Shown here: piece by piece, positions 48,498 through 57,253 of the stretch
How positions within the stretch are numbered: position 1 is the first letter of the stretch
How the letters are laid out: each line of letters opens with the position of its first letter
Assembly (NCBI GenBank): GCA_947626275.1
Contig: CANQRL010000005.1
Span: 25,273 to 89,272, forward strand
Length of the DNA stretch: 64,000 nucleotides
Direction of reading: 5' to 3'
Source: an uncultured Bacilli bacterium
GTDB taxonomy: Bacteria > Bacillota_I > Bacilli_A > RF39 > UBA660
Program-made: the position numbers and the translations under genes
Notes under the pieces: model-generated
Database searches by the model: none
What the model was told of the DNA's origin: nothing
The model's input: only the letters and a program-made list of their open reading frames with translations

Positions 48498-49325
48498 ATG
48501 ACTTTAACGACAGTCGTAGAGATGGTACGAAAGCTAGTAGATATCTTACTCGTTTGGTTAGTACTATACTACGTATTAAAAAGTTTACGAAAGAATGTTA
48601 AAATGATACTCCTTTTCAAGGGAATTATTTTTATTTTGTTATTGGTATGGATTAGTGATGTTTTCAATCTAACGACGATTGGCTATATTCTAGACTACGT
48701 TTTGGAATGGGGATTTTTAGCGGTTATTGTTATCTTTCAACCGGAAATTCGAAACGTTTTAGAACAGTTAGGACGTAGTCAACTTTTAGGACGTCATAAA
48801 GTCTTAACAGTAGATGAAAGAGAAAGAGTTGTCTATGAAATTGTAACGGCAATGGAAGCTATGAAGAAGACGAGAACTGGTGCTTTAATTGTCATTGAAA
48901 GAGATAATAGTTTAAATGATTACATTGAAAAATCAAAGAAAATTTATGCGGATATCTCTTCTGAATTATTAGTAACGCTATTTTTCCCTAATAACCCATT
49001 ACATGATGGTGGTGTTATTATTCAAGGAGACAAAATTACCAGTGCGAGAGCGGTTTTTCCAACAAGTGATAACCTAAAGATTAGTAAACGTTTGGGAACG
49101 AGACATAGAGCAGCGCTTGGTATTTCAGAACTTACTGATTGTATTTCTCTAATTGTTTCTGAAGAAACCGGAAGACTTTCTGTTGCTATTGGAGGAGAGC
49201 TACACTACAATCTTTCTGCTGATGAAGTGAAACTCTTATTGTTAGAAGGATTAAGACCAAAACAGAGTGCGACAATAGATGAGGAAGAAGAGGAGGAAGA
49301 GGAAAATGTTGAAGAAGATAAGTAA
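48498..49325 (+). CDS. cdaA: diadenylate cyclase CdaA
   Basis: 275 residues. Three N-terminal membrane helices (about 12-32, 38-58, 62-82) and a DAC domain with DGGVII (metal/ATP) and RHRAALG (catalytic). It makes c-di-AMP from two ATP, controlling potassium and wall homeostasis. The C-terminus is an acidic run of Glu. The TATAAT near 48460 is followed by GGAGGGATAAA. Its gene overlaps that of the regulator CdaR by 20 bases. Confidence 0.95.
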   Translation: MTLTTVVEMVRKLVDILLVWLVLYYVLKSLRKNVKMILLFKGIIFILLLVWISDVFNLTTIGYILDYVLEWGFLAVIVIFQPEIRNVLEQLGRSQLLGRHKVLTVDERERVVYEIVTAMEAMKKTRTGALIVIERDNSLNDYIEKSKKIYADISSELLVTLFFPNNPLHDGGVIIQGDKITSARAVFPTSDNLKISKRLGTRHRAALGISELTDCISLIVSEETGRLSVAIGGELHYNLSADEVKLLLLEGLRPKQSATIDEEEEEEEENVEEDK

Positions 49326-50679
49326 TCTTGGTAAGAAAATCGCAAAAACATTTGACCGTCATATCGTTACTCCTATTACTCGTCTTGTTCTTAAAATTAC
49401 CAGTGGTTTTGATAAATCTAGCCACAAACTAGAAAGTATTTTATCGAAACAGACGACCCTTTTATTTTTATCACTCGCTTTATCCATTGTCTTATTTATT
49501 TTTATCGATCAGAAAATTTTACATTTGACAACGAATAGTGCGAAAGTATTAAAGGATCAAACAGCCGAAGTTTTATACAATGATGAGCGTTTTGTTATTA
49601 CGGGTGTTCCTGATACGTTTGATATTACTTTAATTGGTAGTAAGGCTGATTTATATATCGCGGAACAATCCAAAAATCACAGTTTAAAGTTGGATTTAAG
49701 AGATATTACGGAACCAGGAACTTATAAGAAAGATGTAGAATACGAAGTAGGAAATACATCGATTGATTATAGTGTCAATCCATCACAGGTAACGGTTGTC
49801 GTATATTTGAAGGAATCTCGGAATCAAACATTATCTTATAATGTCATTAATCGGGATCATTTAGATAGTACCTTAGAAGTAAGTAACGTTGAATTAAATG
49901 TTGATCAGGTTGTTATCAGTGGTGCTGATTTTCAACTAGAGAAGGTAGCGACCGTTGATGCTTTAATCGATGTCGATAAGTTGACAAGTTTAGAGGCAGG
50001 AACACAAACCTTAAAAGATATCACGTTACGGGCTTATGATAAAGATGGAAATGTTGTGGATGTCGAGATTAACGTAAAAGAAGATATTGTTGCTAATGTA
50101 ACTATTACTTCTTCTTCTCGGGAGGTACCACTTAATTTCGTTCCCGTAAATTCTGTTCCATTTGGAAATGCTATCAGTTCTTATGCCTTTAGCCAAAATA
50201 CTGTTACGGTTTATGGAACAACGGAAGTATTAGATCAGTTAGAACAAAATGGTATTGATATTGAGGTAGATGTCAGTCATTTAACAAGTGATTATACAAC
50301 TGAAGTGGAAATTCCAAAACCGGCGGGAGTAAAACAGTTGTCGGCCAATAAGGTGACCGTTGAAATTAAAGTTACGCGTAGTAGTGAACCAGTCACGAAG
50401 ACGTTAAAGGTAATTGCTGTGAATATTCCAACAGGCTTGACAGCGGGGGCTTATTCAGCGGACGATGCCGAAATATTAGTAGATATTATTGGTGCTTCGA
50501 ATGTCATTGCTAATTTACAGGATAGTGAAATTCAAGTCTATGTCGATTTGAGTGGCTATACGGCTTCTAGTAAGCCTTATGATGTACCAATTCAAATTCG
50601 TGCGAATTCCTCTAATGCTCGTTTGGCAACCTATGTTCCAAAGAAAGAAACGGTAAAGATTGTCATTACTAAGAAATAA
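49306..50679 (+). CDS. cdaR: CdaR (YbbR) regulator of diadenylate cyclase
   Basis: 457 residues from the ATG at 49306 behind AGGAGGAAGAGGAAA. An N-terminal cytosolic tip, a membrane helix (about 46-66) and four extracytoplasmic YbbR repeats of about 80-85 residues (VITGVPDTFDITLIGSK; VVISGADFQLEKVATVDA; VTVYGTTEVLDQL; AEILVDIIGAS). It binds CdaA and modulates c-di-AMP output. In many Firmicutes glmM follows; here the next gene is a lipoprotein after a terminator. Confidence 0.92.
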   Translation: MLKKISNLGKKIAKTFDRHIVTPITRLVLKITSGFDKSSHKLESILSKQTTLLFLSLALSIVLFIFIDQKILHLTTNSAKVLKDQTAEVLYNDERFVITGVPDTFDITLIGSKADLYIAEQSKNHSLKLDLRDITEPGTYKKDVEYEVGNTSIDYSVNPSQVTVVVYLKESRNQTLSYNVINRDHLDSTLEVSNVELNVDQVVISGADFQLEKVATVDALIDVDKLTSLEAGTQTLKDITLRAYDKDGNVVDVEINVKEDIVANVTITSSSREVPLNFVPVNSVPFGNAISSYAFSQNTVTVYGTTEVLDQLEQNGIDIEVDVSHLTSDYTTEVEIPKPAGVKQLSANKVTVEIKVTRSSEPVTKTLKVIAVNIPTGLTAGAYSADDAEILVDIIGASNVIANLQDSEIQVYVDLSGYTASSKPYDVPIQIRANSSNARLATYVPKKETVKIVITKK

Positions 50680-50707
50680 GATCTAGAAAAAATCTAGGTC
50701 TTTTTTT
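50679..50707 (+). terminator. terminator of cdaA-cdaR
   Basis: GATCTAGA (50680-50687) pairs with TCTAGGTC (50693-50700, one G-T pair), then seven T. Confidence 0.8.
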
Positions 50708-50717
50708 GAAATGCGTT

Positions 50718-50745
50718 TCATATTCCTCTTTCCAGTTCATATAAT
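50718..50745 (+). promoter_or_regulatory. sigma-E-like sporulation promoter
   Basis: TCATATT at 50718-50724 and CATATAAT at 50738-50745, spacing 13. This fits the mother-cell sigma-E pattern (K-H-ATATT then CATACAAT-like, 13-15 apart). The next gene starts at 50767. Nearby sigma-A hexamers are not seen. Confidence 0.5.
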
Positions 50746-50766
50746 TAAATGAAAAGAGAGGTAAAT

Positions 50767-51747
50767 ATGAAGAAAATTATATTTGTAATACTGTGTTTAT
50801 TGGTTGTAGGATGTGGAAAATCAAGTGAGAAAGATGCTTATCAGGATTTAGCAGATCGAATTGGTGGGTTAACCTCTTATGAGGCTAAGGGAGAATTATT
50901 AATCTATCGAGGAGAAGATTCATATTCCTATGATGTGGAAGTAGCCTACCAAAAAGAAGATAACTATCGTGTTAGTTTAACGAACAAGATCAACAATCAT
51001 GAGCAGATCATTTTACGTAATCAAGAGGGAATCTATGTTTTAACACCATCTCTCAATAAAAGCTTTAAATTTCAAAGCGATTGGCCATATAACAATTCCC
51101 AAATCTATTTATTGGGAAGAATTATGGATGATCTAAAGAATGATGATAAGAGAACGCTTGCCAAAGAAAAAGATGGATATGTATTTACAAGTACCGTAAA
51201 TTACTCTAATAATGAAGATTTAAAAACTCAAAAGGTCTATGTAGATAACAAGTTAGCTATTACCAAAGTAGAAGTATTAAACGATGAAAATACAGTAGAA
51301 ATGAGTATGACTTTTACATCTATTGATGAAAAGAAAAATTTTGATGAAGACTATTTTACATTAGAAAAGAATATGGAAGGAAAGGAAACGGAGACAACGA
51401 TGAGTGAGTTAGATTCGATTGTTTATCCAATGTATATTCCTAATAACACCTATCTTACGAGTCAAGATAAGGTCAAATTAGATGAAGGAGAAAGAATTAT
51501 TCTTACCTTTGAGGGAGAAAATCCTTTTATGCTAGTACAAGAAACAGCGACCGTTTCCTCTGATCTTGAAACCGATATGGTTTATGGCGATCCGTATTTG
51601 ATTTCTGATACGATTGGGGCCGTTACAGACTATTCTGTTTCATGGATTAGTAATGGGATTGAATATTCTTTAGTCTCTGAGAATTTAAGTACGGAAGAAA
51701 TGTTAAATGTAGCCAAGTCTGTAGGCGTAAATGCAATTTCAAAATAA
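50767..51747 (+). CDS. LolA/GerS-like lipoprotein
   Basis: 326 residues from the ATG at 50767 behind AGAGAGG. Signal peptide with lipobox LLVVGC (Cys about 16). The following domain (SYEAKGELLIYRGEDSYSYDVEVAYQKEDNYRV...LTNKI...QIILRNQEGIYVLTP) is the LolA-like fold of GerS in C. difficile, where a mother-cell lipoprotein is needed for cortex modification. The C-terminal 100 residues (EGENPFMLVQETATV) look like an outer domain of DUF4367 type. The sigma-E-like promoter supports a sporulation role. The function is inferred. Confidence 0.75.
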   Translation: MKKIIFVILCLLVVGCGKSSEKDAYQDLADRIGGLTSYEAKGELLIYRGEDSYSYDVEVAYQKEDNYRVSLTNKINNHEQIILRNQEGIYVLTPSLNKSFKFQSDWPYNNSQIYLLGRIMDDLKNDDKRTLAKEKDGYVFTSTVNYSNNEDLKTQKVYVDNKLAITKVEVLNDENTVEMSMTFTSIDEKKNFDEDYFTLEKNMEGKETETTMSELDSIVYPMYIPNNTYLTSQDKVKLDEGERIILTFEGENPFMLVQETATVSSDLETDMVYGDPYLISDTIGAVTDYSVSWISNGIEYSLVSENLSTEEMLNVAKSVGVNAISK

Positions 51748-51795
51748 TATTGTCATAAAAAACAAAGTTATGTTATAATAGCTTTGGTGATTCAG

Positions 51796-52323
51796 ATGAA
51801 AAAGGCAAAAATAACAAAGAAAAAAGAAAAAAAGGAACCCATTCCAGAGAGTACTTTGTCTATCAAAACAGTTGCTATTACATTTCTTTCTATCGCGATT
51901 GTTTTTGTGGCAACGTACTTCTTAACGGATTTTTTACTATCAAGGAGATCGAAGTCTACCGATAGCTCTAGTAACAGTGCTACGCAACAGACAAATACCA
52001 TTGTGTTTTCTAATCTCTTAAGTCAATCAGCAGAGAAGTATTATGTTCTTGCAATGGTGGATGAGAAGAGTGAAGCCTATGAAAGATACTTATCTTGGAT
52101 GAGTAAAACCTATTATATCGTTGATATGTCTAACAAAGTAAATCAAGTATATCTTGGAAAAGAAGAAGTGATTGGAGACTCTATTAAAGATATTCGTATT
52201 ACCGATTCTACTTTATTTGTGGTAGAAGATGGTAAGATAACGAATCATGCAACAGGAAAAGAAAACATTTTAAAATACTTAGAAGAAGAATTAAAGGAAG
52301 CAGCTGCCGATAGTAACTCCTAA
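51796..52323 (+). CDS. single-pass membrane protein, thioredoxin-like (putative)
   Basis: 175 residues from the ATG at 51796 (GGTGATTCAG before it). A basic cytosolic N-terminus, one membrane helix (about 27-47), a Ser-rich linker, then a domain with SAEKYYVLAMVDEKSEAYERYLSWM, RITDSTLFVVEDGKI. The last part resembles the closing strand of a thioredoxin-like fold, but no Cys is present. The similar TM plus thioredoxin-like arrangement recurs at 57254. Confidence 0.55.
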   Translation: MKKAKITKKKEKKEPIPESTLSIKTVAITFLSIAIVFVATYFLTDFLLSRRSKSTDSSSNSATQQTNTIVFSNLLSQSAEKYYVLAMVDEKSEAYERYLSWMSKTYYIVDMSNKVNQVYLGKEEVIGDSIKDIRITDSTLFVVEDGKITNHATGKENILKYLEEELKEAAADSNS

Positions 52324-52350
52324 AAGTCTATAGTAATATAGGCTTTTTTT
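52322..52350 (+). terminator. terminator
   Basis: AAGTCTATA (52324-52332) pairs with TATAGGCTT (52337-52345), then T-run. Confidence 0.8.
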
Positions 52351-52381
52351 GTGTATAATAACAATAGAAAGTAGGGGAGCT

Positions 52382-52906
52382 ATGGAACTTTTCTTATTAT
52401 GTATTAAAATATTTTTTGTTCGTATTATGGATGTTTCTTTGGGAACCATTCGAGCAGTAATGACTGTTAAAGAAAAAAATTTAACAGCGACACTAATCGG
52501 CTTCTTTGAGGTAACGATTTGGTTTTTAGTCGTAAAAGATGCTTTAAATAGCGATTCTAACAGTTTATGGATTGTTTTTTCCTATGCAGGTGGCTTTGCT
52601 ACAGGAACCTATATTGGGGGAATCATTGCGAAAAAATTTATTCGTGGAAAGTTAGGCATACAAATTATCATTCATGAAGAAGGAGTAGCGTTAATCGATG
52701 CCTTACGGGAGAACCAGTATGCGGTTTCTGTTCTAAATGCGAAAGGGTCTAGTGGAGATAATAAGCTACTACTCTTTCTAGAGATTGATAGTAATCATTT
52801 AGAAGAACTTCAAAAATTAGTGCGAAGTTATGATGAAAAAGCATTTGTGGTAGTGAATGAGACAAAACTGGTTCAGAATGGATACTTTAGAGGAGTTGCC
52901 AAATAA
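52382..52906 (+). CDS. DUF5698/DUF2179 membrane protein
   Basis: 174 residues from the ATG at 52382 behind AGGGGAGC (upstream in-frame ATG rejected). Three membrane helices, with FFVRIMDVSLGTIRAVMTVKEKN and FEVTIWFLVVKDAL, then a cytosolic DUF2179 domain (IIIHEEGVALIDALRENQYAVSVLNAKG). Members occur widely in Firmicutes (YitT/YebE relatives) with unknown function. Confidence 0.85.
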   Translation: MELFLLCIKIFFVRIMDVSLGTIRAVMTVKEKNLTATLIGFFEVTIWFLVVKDALNSDSNSLWIVFSYAGGFATGTYIGGIIAKKFIRGKLGIQIIIHEEGVALIDALRENQYAVSVLNAKGSSGDNKLLLFLEIDSNHLEELQKLVRSYDEKAFVVVNETKLVQNGYFRGVAK

Positions 52907-52919
52907 GGCAGCTCTTTTT
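52893..52919 (+). terminator. terminator
   Basis: GAGTTGCC (52893-52900) pairs with GGCAGCTC (52907-52914), then TTTTT. Overlaps the end of the gene before it. Confidence 0.75.
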
Positions 52920-52963
52920 CGTTCTAAAAATGAATCTTTGGCATAAGATGAATCAGGTGAACT

Positions 52964-53635
52964 ATGAAACTATTCTTAAAAGGGTGTCTGATTGGAATTG
53001 GAAAAGTCTTGCCAGGAATTAGTGGAAGTATTTTAGCGATTCGATTGGGGGTTTACGAAAAAGTCGTAGAATCTATTACCCAATTTCGAAAACAAATGAA
53101 AGATAACATGACGTATTTAGGAATTCTCGGAAGCGGTTTTGTTTTAGCGACTGTTTTAGGAAGTAAAGTGTTATTGGAAATTTTCCTTCGCTATGAGATT
53201 CTTTTAAAAGCACTCTTCTTTCTATTTATTCTAACGGGTCTCCCTTCTCTTATCAAAAAGAGCAATTCCTATAAAATTGCTCTCATTACTTTCTTATTGG
53301 GCAGTTTATTTTTCTTTTTACCTTCTCAAGAAACCACTCATTTTTCTTTTTTTACCTATTTCGTGATGGGAGCAATCGAGGCATTATCTACGATTATTCC
53401 CGGTCTTAGTGGAACTGCCATCTATTTATCTTTAGGATGGTATGAGGAGGTTTTAAGACTCTTTGGAGATTTGTTAACTTTTCCCATTGGAAAGTTAGTT
53501 CCCTTTAGTATTGGTTTGATAGCGATGGCTTCTTTGCTTCTTCGTCTCATTCATTATTGCTTAACAAACTATTCCAAAGAGACATATAGTGCGATTACAG
53601 GATTTTTCCTTTCTAGTCTCTTTTTCATCTTTTAA
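52964..53635 (+). CDS. DUF368 membrane protein (undecaprenyl-phosphate translocase type)
   Basis: 223 residues, about six to seven membrane helices. Two repeated motifs characterise the family: GKVLPGISGSILAIRLGVYEKV and STIIPGLSGTAIYLSLGWYEEV, an inverted-repeat transporter fold. DUF368 proteins (PopT) recycle undecaprenyl phosphate across the membrane for wall synthesis, according to recent work on the family. AGGTGAACT precedes the ATG. Confidence 0.88.
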   Translation: MKLFLKGCLIGIGKVLPGISGSILAIRLGVYEKVVESITQFRKQMKDNMTYLGILGSGFVLATVLGSKVLLEIFLRYEILLKALFFLFILTGLPSLIKKSNSYKIALITFLLGSLFFFLPSQETTHFSFFTYFVMGAIEALSTIIPGLSGTAIYLSLGWYEEVLRLFGDLLTFPIGKLVPFSIGLIAMASLLLRLIHYCLTNYSKETYSAITGFFLSSLFFIF

Positions 53636-53636
53636 A

Positions 53637-53668
53637 AAAAGAAGATTACTTTTGATCTTCTTCTTTTT
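53637..53668. terminator. bidirectional terminator
   Basis: AAAAGAAGAT and ATCTTCTTCTTTTT enclose TACTTTTG. Serves the DUF368 gene and the converging small gene. Confidence 0.75.
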
Positions 53669-53843
53669 CCTTTTCTTTTTTTCGGTCACCGTTAATCCAA
53701 GCTAAAAAGACAATTCCAATTAGGATGGTTCCAATTCCGGCAAATACGAAAGCGATATCATGTTGAAATAAAATTCCAATTATGATTGCTATTCCAATGA
53801 GTAAGATGCCGAGGAATAGACCTTTTTTACATTTATCATTCAT
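53646..53843 (-). CDS. small membrane protein, 65 residues
   Basis: Two membrane helices (about 9-26 and 29-49), a basic, then acidic charged C-terminal tail. No family recognised. AGGAGTGGTTT precedes the ATG. It follows the LicD gene on the same strand by 20 bases, likely the same operon. Confidence 0.6.
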   Translation of the reverse strand: MNDKCKKGLFLGILLIGIAIIIGILFQHDIAFVFAGIGTILIGIVFLAWINGDRKKEKEKEEDQK

Positions 53844-53863
53844 GATAAACCACTCCTAACAGA

Positions 53864-54754
53864 CTATTGGTTATTTTTCGTTTCCCCTTTTAGATTGAGA
53901 TGGGCAGTATGTTTCGGTACTCTTTTTTCGATAGGTAGGGTTTCTACCCATCTTTCACCATCCCATTTTTTTAAACAATTTGGACCATACCACTGTTTCA
54001 ATATTTTTTCTATATTATTATAGGAATAATACTTTCTTCCTTCAAATTCATAAAGTTTAAAAGGCAAAATATCCTTTTTTAAAAAGACTGGTTCATGTAG
54101 AAATTTCTCCCATGGAACAGAGATAGGTTGAGACATCAACGGACTATCCTCGTGCTTTCTAGCGTATCGGTTAGAGAACCAGCGAACAAATTTCTTTAGA
54201 AAGGTATGAGGAATATGTAGATTGTCTAGTAAAACTAAAAAAGGTACCGTAAGCTTAATAACGGTTCTAGCAACCTCATCTTTCCATTTTTTCTCCGCAA
54301 TATTATCATAGATAACTACATCGACAAAAATGCCGTTTCCGGTTTTACACCGGTTTTTTAGTAACCAGTTTACCTCTTCGATGTACGTTCCTCTTTTGCG
54401 AATTTTCATTTGTGGACCATTGATAACATTAAACCGTTTGTCATTCTCAAAACATTGGAAGTAATATTTCTTATCCAAGTCTTTTTCTAGAGCTTTTAAG
54501 AAACGATCCCAATCTTTTTTTAATACACAGATATCGATGTCATCATCCCAAGGAATAAATCCTTTGTAATTGACACATCCCAAAGCGGAACCAGCGATAA
54601 GACCATATTCAATCTTATTTTTCACACATATTCTATGAATTTCATCCATGATATCTAAAATCTCTAGTTGTAGTTCACGAACGGTAATGGTGCTTCCATC
54701 TTGATTGGTTTGAATGATATAATTTTCCCTCTCTTGAATACAATCTTTTGCCAT
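53864..54754 (-). CDS. LicD-family protein
   Basis: 296 residues from the ATG at 54754 (MAKDCIQERE), with AGAGGATA upstream. LicD motif: LEILDIMDEIHRICVKNKIEYGLIAGSALGCVNYKGFIPWDDDIDICV, where the G-S-x(8-11)-D-D-D-I-D block is a nucleotidyltransferase-like metal site. Related proteins attach phosphocholine or transfer phosphate-linked groups to surface glycans. No choline-specific genes nearby, so the donor is unknown. Confidence 0.85.
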   Translation of the reverse strand: MAKDCIQERENYIIQTNQDGSTITVRELQLEILDIMDEIHRICVKNKIEYGLIAGSALGCVNYKGFIPWDDDIDICVLKKDWDRFLKALEKDLDKKYYFQCFENDKRFNVINGPQMKIRKRGTYIEEVNWLLKNRCKTGNGIFVDVVIYDNIAEKKWKDEVARTVIKLTVPFLVLLDNLHIPHTFLKKFVRWFSNRYARKHEDSPLMSQPISVPWEKFLHEPVFLKKDILPFKLYEFEGRKYYSYNNIEKILKQWYGPNCLKKWDGERWVETLPIEKRVPKHTAHLNLKGETKNNQ

Positions 54755-54875
54755 AGAATTATCCTCTCTAATGTTCATTTTACTAGAAAATCATAAAATA
54801 ATCAATAGCGATAACGGGTCAAAAAAGAACTATCGGTAAAATAGTTCATAGATTTTGAAAATTAGGTTTTTTATT

Positions 54876-54905
54876 CACACTCTTTTGGGGTAGGAGAATA
54901 TGCTA
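54876..54905 (+). promoter_or_regulatory. sigma-K-like sporulation promoter
   Basis: CACA (54876-54879, fits MACM) and AATATGCTA (54897-54905) with 17 bases between. The -10 matches CATANNNTA at all fixed positions except the first (A in place of C). It precedes a coat-protein gene at 54928. Confidence 0.45.
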
Positions 54906-54927
54906 TAGCAGAAGGGGTGGATTATAT

Positions 54928-55359
54928 ATGTGTAACAATACAGATACAGAATCTTGTAGATGTATCGCTGAAATCTTAGCAATTATCAATGTTCTACAGC
55001 AAAATGCAACAACGGCAGAGACTTGTTTAGATACCTGTGATAGGGGATTTTTAGGTAGTGGAACGAATTCTTTAACTTGCAATACGAGACCCGTTATGTT
55101 ATATCTATCAAACGGTGTACCATTAAGTATGCCTACAACGAAAGATAATACGGTTTGTAGTGATGCAGGAGCTACTTGTTCTAACGTTTTCCGGGTAGAA
55201 AAGTTAGATGGCTGCTGCTGTACTTTACGTGTTTTAGCAGCTAATCCCGATACGACTAGCGAATTCCCATACGTATCAACAAATTCATTCTTTACCATGA
55301 ACTTAAATTGTGTTTGTTGTCTAAGATGTCTTTCTGATACTTATGTAGAGTGTTTATAA
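54928..55359 (+). CDS. CotY/CotZ-like spore-coat protein
   Basis: 143 residues with 17 Cys. The N-terminal CRCIAEILAIINVLQQNATTAETCLDTCDRGFLG stretch recalls CotY/CotZ (helix, then C-x-x-x-C), while NVFRVEKLDGCCCTLRVL and CVCCLRCL are typical for the crust or exosporium Cys clusters. These proteins form disulfide-linked two-dimensional arrays on the spore surface. A sigma-K-like promoter precedes it, and AAGGGGTGG gives the start. Most of the opposite strand is also open, but Cys-rich coding is on this strand. Confidence 0.78.
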   Translation: MCNNTDTESCRCIAEILAIINVLQQNATTAETCLDTCDRGFLGSGTNSLTCNTRPVMLYLSNGVPLSMPTTKDNTVCSDAGATCSNVFRVEKLDGCCCTLRVLAANPDTTSEFPYVSTNSFFTMNLNCVCCLRCLSDTYVECL

Positions 55360-55626
55360 TAACTCTAATTTGACAATATCAGAAATCGCAATAATCTCAT
55401 TATCGAACGTAATGAGATTATTTTCTGTTCGTCCAATAATTGTCTTTTCTATCGTTTTATCTTTTAACGTTAGTCTCACTTTTGTTCGATAGATTTGATT
55501 GGTTTTAAAGGTGTCAAAAAGAGATATCTCTTCGCCCCTTTCGCCCTTTCCATAAAAGAAAGCCTCATTGTTTTTAAGTGGCTTATTAATTTGAGTTCGA
55601 AAAACTTTTGGTAGATCTTTTTTCAT
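55354..55626 (-). CDS. hypothetical protein, 90 residues
   Basis: A basic, strand-rich protein (VFRTQINKPLKNNEAFFYGKGERGEEISLFD, then KVRLTLKDKTIEKTIIGRTENNLITFDNEIIAISDIVKLEL). The C-terminal half looks like a small Sm/SH3-like barrel. It overlaps the 3' end of the coat gene by 6 bases and diverges from the LysM gene, so a spore-related role is possible. No family identified. Confidence 0.55.
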   Translation of the reverse strand: MKKDLPKVFRTQINKPLKNNEAFFYGKGERGEEISLFDTFKTNQIYRTKVRLTLKDKTIEKTIIGRTENNLITFDNEIIAISDIVKLELL

Positions 55627-55682
55627 ATATCTTTCCTTTCACCATATTCTATGCGAAAACATATAATAAAATGAGGTGAAAT

Positions 55683-56126
55683 ATGTATAAAGTTTATCAA
55701 GTATCTAGTCAGGATACCTGGAGAGATATTGCTCGCCAATTTCATACTACTGAAGAGATTTTAAAAAATTTAAATGGAACAACTATGTTAATTCCTGGTT
55801 CGATGATTGTTGTCCCAACCGTAGAGGAAGGGGAATTTTTTACGGTTTATACAGTCAAGAGAGGGGATAGCCTCTATGAAATTGCTAGAAAAAATAATAC
55901 CACAGTAGACGTATTATTGAGTACGAATGGTCTTGAGAAGGACGATTATCTTTATCCAGGTCAAGAGCTTTTAATTCCTAAAGAGGGATTTCAAATGGTC
56001 ATTACAAGGGAGAAAGATACGTTAAGAGGGGTAGCGAATCGTTTGAATACTAGTGCACAAAATATATGGGAAACCAATGAAAACATCTATTTATTACCTG
56101 ACCAATTATTAGTTGTCAAAAAATAG
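55683..56126 (+). CDS. triple LysM protein
   Basis: 147 residues made of three LysM domains: about 3-47 (YQVSSQDTWRDIARQFHTT...IPGSMIVVP), 53-98 (YTVKRGDSLYEIARKNNTT...YPGQELLIP) and 103-146 (ITREKDTLRGVANRLNTS...LPDQLLVVKK). The middle copy is canonical; the outer two are diverged. No signal peptide, as in the spore coat/cortex proteins SafA and SpoVID. CATATAAT near 55651-55658 before AGGTGAAAT could be a sporulation-type -10. Confidence 0.8.
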   Translation: MYKVYQVSSQDTWRDIARQFHTTEEILKNLNGTTMLIPGSMIVVPTVEEGEFFTVYTVKRGDSLYEIARKNNTTVDVLLSTNGLEKDDYLYPGQELLIPKEGFQMVITREKDTLRGVANRLNTSAQNIWETNENIYLLPDQLLVVKK

Positions 56127-56134
56127 GAAATTTT

Positions 56135-56157
56135 GGAAAAGAACTTTCCTTTTTTTG
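56135..56157 (+). terminator. terminator of the LysM gene
   Basis: GGAAA (56135-56139) pairs with TTTCC (56145-56149), then seven T. Confidence 0.7.
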
Positions 56158-56189
56158 CGCACTAGGGTATAATCAAGATAGGTGATATC

Positions 56190-57200
56190 ATGGAAAATAA
56201 TGGACAAATAATGGAAACAGGGCAGCCGGAAGAACGTACTCTTTACGATTATACGGGCTTGAGCATTTTAAAAATGTATGGAGAAGATCTAACGGCGAAA
56301 GAATATATTACCAACCCTGCTATTAAAAGGGAAGAAGAAATCGGTAAAATGACGATGATTCTTTTGACACCGGAAAAGTCAGCTCTTTTAGTCGGTAAAG
56401 CTGGTATTGGTAAAACCTCTATTGTTGAGGGACTTGCTTACCGCATTATTAATGGAACGGTGCCAGAACGATTAAAAGGTTATCGAGTAATTAAGGTTAA
56501 TTCAGCTGCGCTAGTAGGAAAAGTTCAGTATCAAGGAAAAGAAGAGATGGTTATTTCTCTTTTAGTAGAGGAATTAAAACGAATGGATAAAATTATTCTT
56601 TTCATTGATGAAATCCATACCCTTATTGGAAGCAAAGATGGGGGACCAATGGACCTTGCCAACATTTTAAAGCCTGCTATCGATAGAGGAATGGTAAAGA
56701 TTATCGGTGCCACAACGGATATTGAATACAATACCTATATCGTAAGAGATAGGGCATTTTTAAGACGTTTTGATAGAGTCGATGTCATCGAACAAGATAT
56801 TCCAACAACGGTAGAAGTTTTAGTGCAAACGTTACCAAAAATTGAAAAACAAACGGGAATTAAGTTTAAATATAATGAGTATGTTACGCGTCTATTAGTA
56901 GAATCTATTGTGGAAGCAACTAGTGAATTTAAGCGTGTCTATGGATTGGGAGCGATGTATCCAGATATCTCTTTTTCTGTTTTAACAGCGGCTTTCTCTC
57001 AAGCTTTATACCAAGATCGGCATGAAGTAACGTTAATAGATGTCTATAACGCGATTAAAAATAGTAAGCGAATATATCCTGACTCTCGTGTTAAAGAGTT
57101 AGAAGCATTTCGCGAGAAGTTTAAAGATATGGCAGCTGAAGAACAGGTAGAACTTCCTATTGTTACGGTTCAGGATTTGGATGATCCAGAACAATTCTAG
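56190..57200 (+). CDS. single-module ClpA/B-type AAA+ ATPase
   Basis: 336 residues. Walker A GKAGIGKTSIVEG (about 70-82), Walker B ILFIDEIHTLIG, sensor-1 GATTDIEYNTYIVRD, and an Arg finger region RAFLRRFDRVDV, as in NBD1 of ClpB/ClpC. It has only this one module: no N-terminal ClpN repeats, middle domain or NBD2 and no ClpP-binding loop. The C-terminus ends with a short acidic tail. It may be a stand-alone chaperone or sporulation-type (SpoVK-like) ATPase. GGTGATATC precedes the ATG. Confidence 0.8.
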   Translation: MENNGQIMETGQPEERTLYDYTGLSILKMYGEDLTAKEYITNPAIKREEEIGKMTMILLTPEKSALLVGKAGIGKTSIVEGLAYRIINGTVPERLKGYRVIKVNSAALVGKVQYQGKEEMVISLLVEELKRMDKIILFIDEIHTLIGSKDGGPMDLANILKPAIDRGMVKIIGATTDIEYNTYIVRDRAFLRRFDRVDVIEQDIPTTVEVLVQTLPKIEKQTGIKFKYNEYVTRLLVESIVEATSEFKRVYGLGAMYPDISFSVLTAAFSQALYQDRHEVTLIDVYNAIKNSKRIYPDSRVKELEAFREKFKDMAAEEQVELPIVTVQDLDDPEQF

Positions 57201-57253
57201 GAAACTTTTCAAAAAACAAGATTTATAGTATAATGATAATATGAGGTGAGAAT

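Noticed and set aside
54903..55298. 131-residue minus-strand open frame opposite the coat protein gene
   Set aside because: The plus strand has a good ribosome site, a promoter and the Cys-rich coat pattern; the minus frame has no family features.
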